Of a stretch of 64,000 nucleotides of DNA, positions 63,510-64,000 are shown piece by piece. Source of the DNA: Renibacterium salmoninarum ATCC 33209 (GTDB taxonomy: Bacteria; Actinomycetota; Actinomycetes; Actinomycetales; Micrococcaceae); contig NC_010168.1 of NCBI RefSeq assembly GCF_000018885.1, positions 2,356,001-2,420,000 on the forward strand, read 5' to 3'. Every line of letters begins with the position of its first letter. Positions within the stretch are counted from its first letter, which is position 1. The position numbers were made by a program, and so were the translations under genes. Under the pieces are notes generated by a model. The model did no database searches and was not told where the DNA came from. It worked only from the letters and a program-made list of their open reading frames with translations.

Positions 63510-64000
63510 GTGGCCAGCGCACAACGTCGACCAACTTTCGGCCAATGGATCGAGGGCGCTCGACTGCGCACGCTGCCAATGGCTGTGGCTCCAGTCATCA
63601 TCGGCTCCGCAGCGGCCTACCATTTGGGCTCGTTCTTGCTCCTCAACGCGATTTTGGCCGCCGTCGTAGCGCTGTTCCTGCAAATTGGCGTCAACTACGC
63701 CAATGACTATTCCGACGGTATTCGCGGTACTGATGACGTTCGAGTCGGACCACTCCGGCTGGTTGGCTCCGGCGTCGCTTCGCCAAAGCAAGTCAAATAT
63801 GCGGCTTTTAGCACCTTTGCTGTGGCCATGGTTGCCGGTCTGGGATTAGTGCTGCTCTCGCAAGCTTGGTGGCTTTTGTTGATCGGCGCAGGCTGTGCGC
63901 TCGCCGCTTGGGGCTACACTGGCGGTAAGAACCCTTACGGTTACCTCGGCTTGGGCGATGTATTTGTTTTCGTCTTCTTCGGTCTGGTCGCCACCTTGGG
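63510..64000 (+). CDS. menA: 1,4-Dihydroxy-2-naphthoate polyprenyltransferase, 5' part
   Basis: Starts at GTG 63510 with AAGGA upstream; the frame stays open to the window end (about 163 residues seen). MASAQRRPTFGQWIEGARLRTLP, IGSAAAYHLGSFLLLNAILA and NYANDYSDGIRGTDD with the Asp-rich prenyl-diphosphate site near residue 70 identify UbiA-family MenA. Membrane helices as expected. It prenylates DHNA, feeding MenG. No lesion in the visible part. Confidence 0.92.
   Translation, partial: MASAQRRPTFGQWIEGARLRTLPMAVAPVIIGSAAAYHLGSFLLLNAILAAVVALFLQIGVNYANDYSDGIRGTDDVRVGPLRLVGSGVASPKQVKYAAFSTFAVAMVAGLGLVLLSQAWWLLLIGAGCALAAWGYTGGKNPYGYLGLGDVFVFVFFGLVATL

Noticed and set aside
1..64000. Insertion sequences, prophage or integrative elements
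   Set aside because: No transposase, integrase or phage gene could be recognised; the deletions and fusions lack IS remnants at their junctions.

Overview
The window reads as a chromosomal segment of a Micrococcaceae actinobacterium. The base composition is moderate (visually mid-50s % G+C), gene order and protein types are Arthrobacter-like, and an unusually large share of genes is broken. From memory, this combination fits Renibacterium salmoninarum, the fish kidney pathogen with a decaying Arthrobacter-type genome. That name is an inference. No rRNA, tRNA, CRISPR array or recognisable insertion sequence was found.

Layout. 1-1.3 kb: 3' end of a sortase-anchored Xaa-Pro peptidase-like surface protein. 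1.3-4.1 kb: a broken flavoprotein and its broken divergent LysR regulator. 4.1-7 kb: sirohydrochlorin chelatase, a TRIC-type channel, a SUKH protein and an AbiEi/DUF559 nuclease-fold gene bracketed by palindromes. 7-17 kb: menaquinone genes (polyprenyl synthase, broken menJ, menG, menF, menD, menC) around a polar amino acid ABC transporter. 17-25 kb: PAP2 phosphatase, a GC-rich orphan gene, an MFS exporter, a broken metallo-hydrolase and an intact branched-chain keto acid dehydrogenase operon with its Lrp-type regulator. 25-31 kb: phenylacetate epoxidase operon paaABCDE-paaG. 31-40 kb: broken epimerase, broken beta-lactamase-like protein, PadR pair, oligopeptidase B, a broken acetyltransferase, a pta-ackA deletion fusion and an LCP protein. 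41-54 kb: the rest of the paa regulon (paaI-paaK-paaR; broken paaZ; paaH; truncated paaF-like and paaJ) plus an MFS/universal stress pair, a second palindrome-flanked DUF559 gene and a MenI-like thioesterase. 54-58 kb: CPBP protease, ABC-F ATPase and a heavily degraded asnB. 58-64 kb: VOC protein, broken GH95 fucosidase, then menB, menE and the 5' part of menA.

How the genes work together. Menaquinone synthesis is nearly complete: menF, menD, menC, menE, menB, a menI candidate, menA, menG and the side-chain synthase. The side-chain reductase menJ is broken, which predicts fully unsaturated menaquinone. The phenylacetate regulon carries four copies of one operator-like palindrome, presumably bound by the TetR protein encoded after paaK. 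Its entry steps (PaaK, PaaABCDE, PaaG) are intact, while PaaZ, PaaJ and the PaaF-like hydratase are broken, so the pathway should stall after ring activation.

The lesions follow a pattern. At least eight in-frame stops all sit at codons one C-to-T change from CAA, CAG or CGA. Most frameshifts are cured by removing one base. Small tandem duplications and two gene-fusing deletions account for much of the rest. The most unusual structure is the pair of AbiEi/DUF559 genes, each flanked on both sides by its own palindromic repeat family with one repeat arm overlapping the stop codon region. A related orphan repeat lies at about 25.4 kb.
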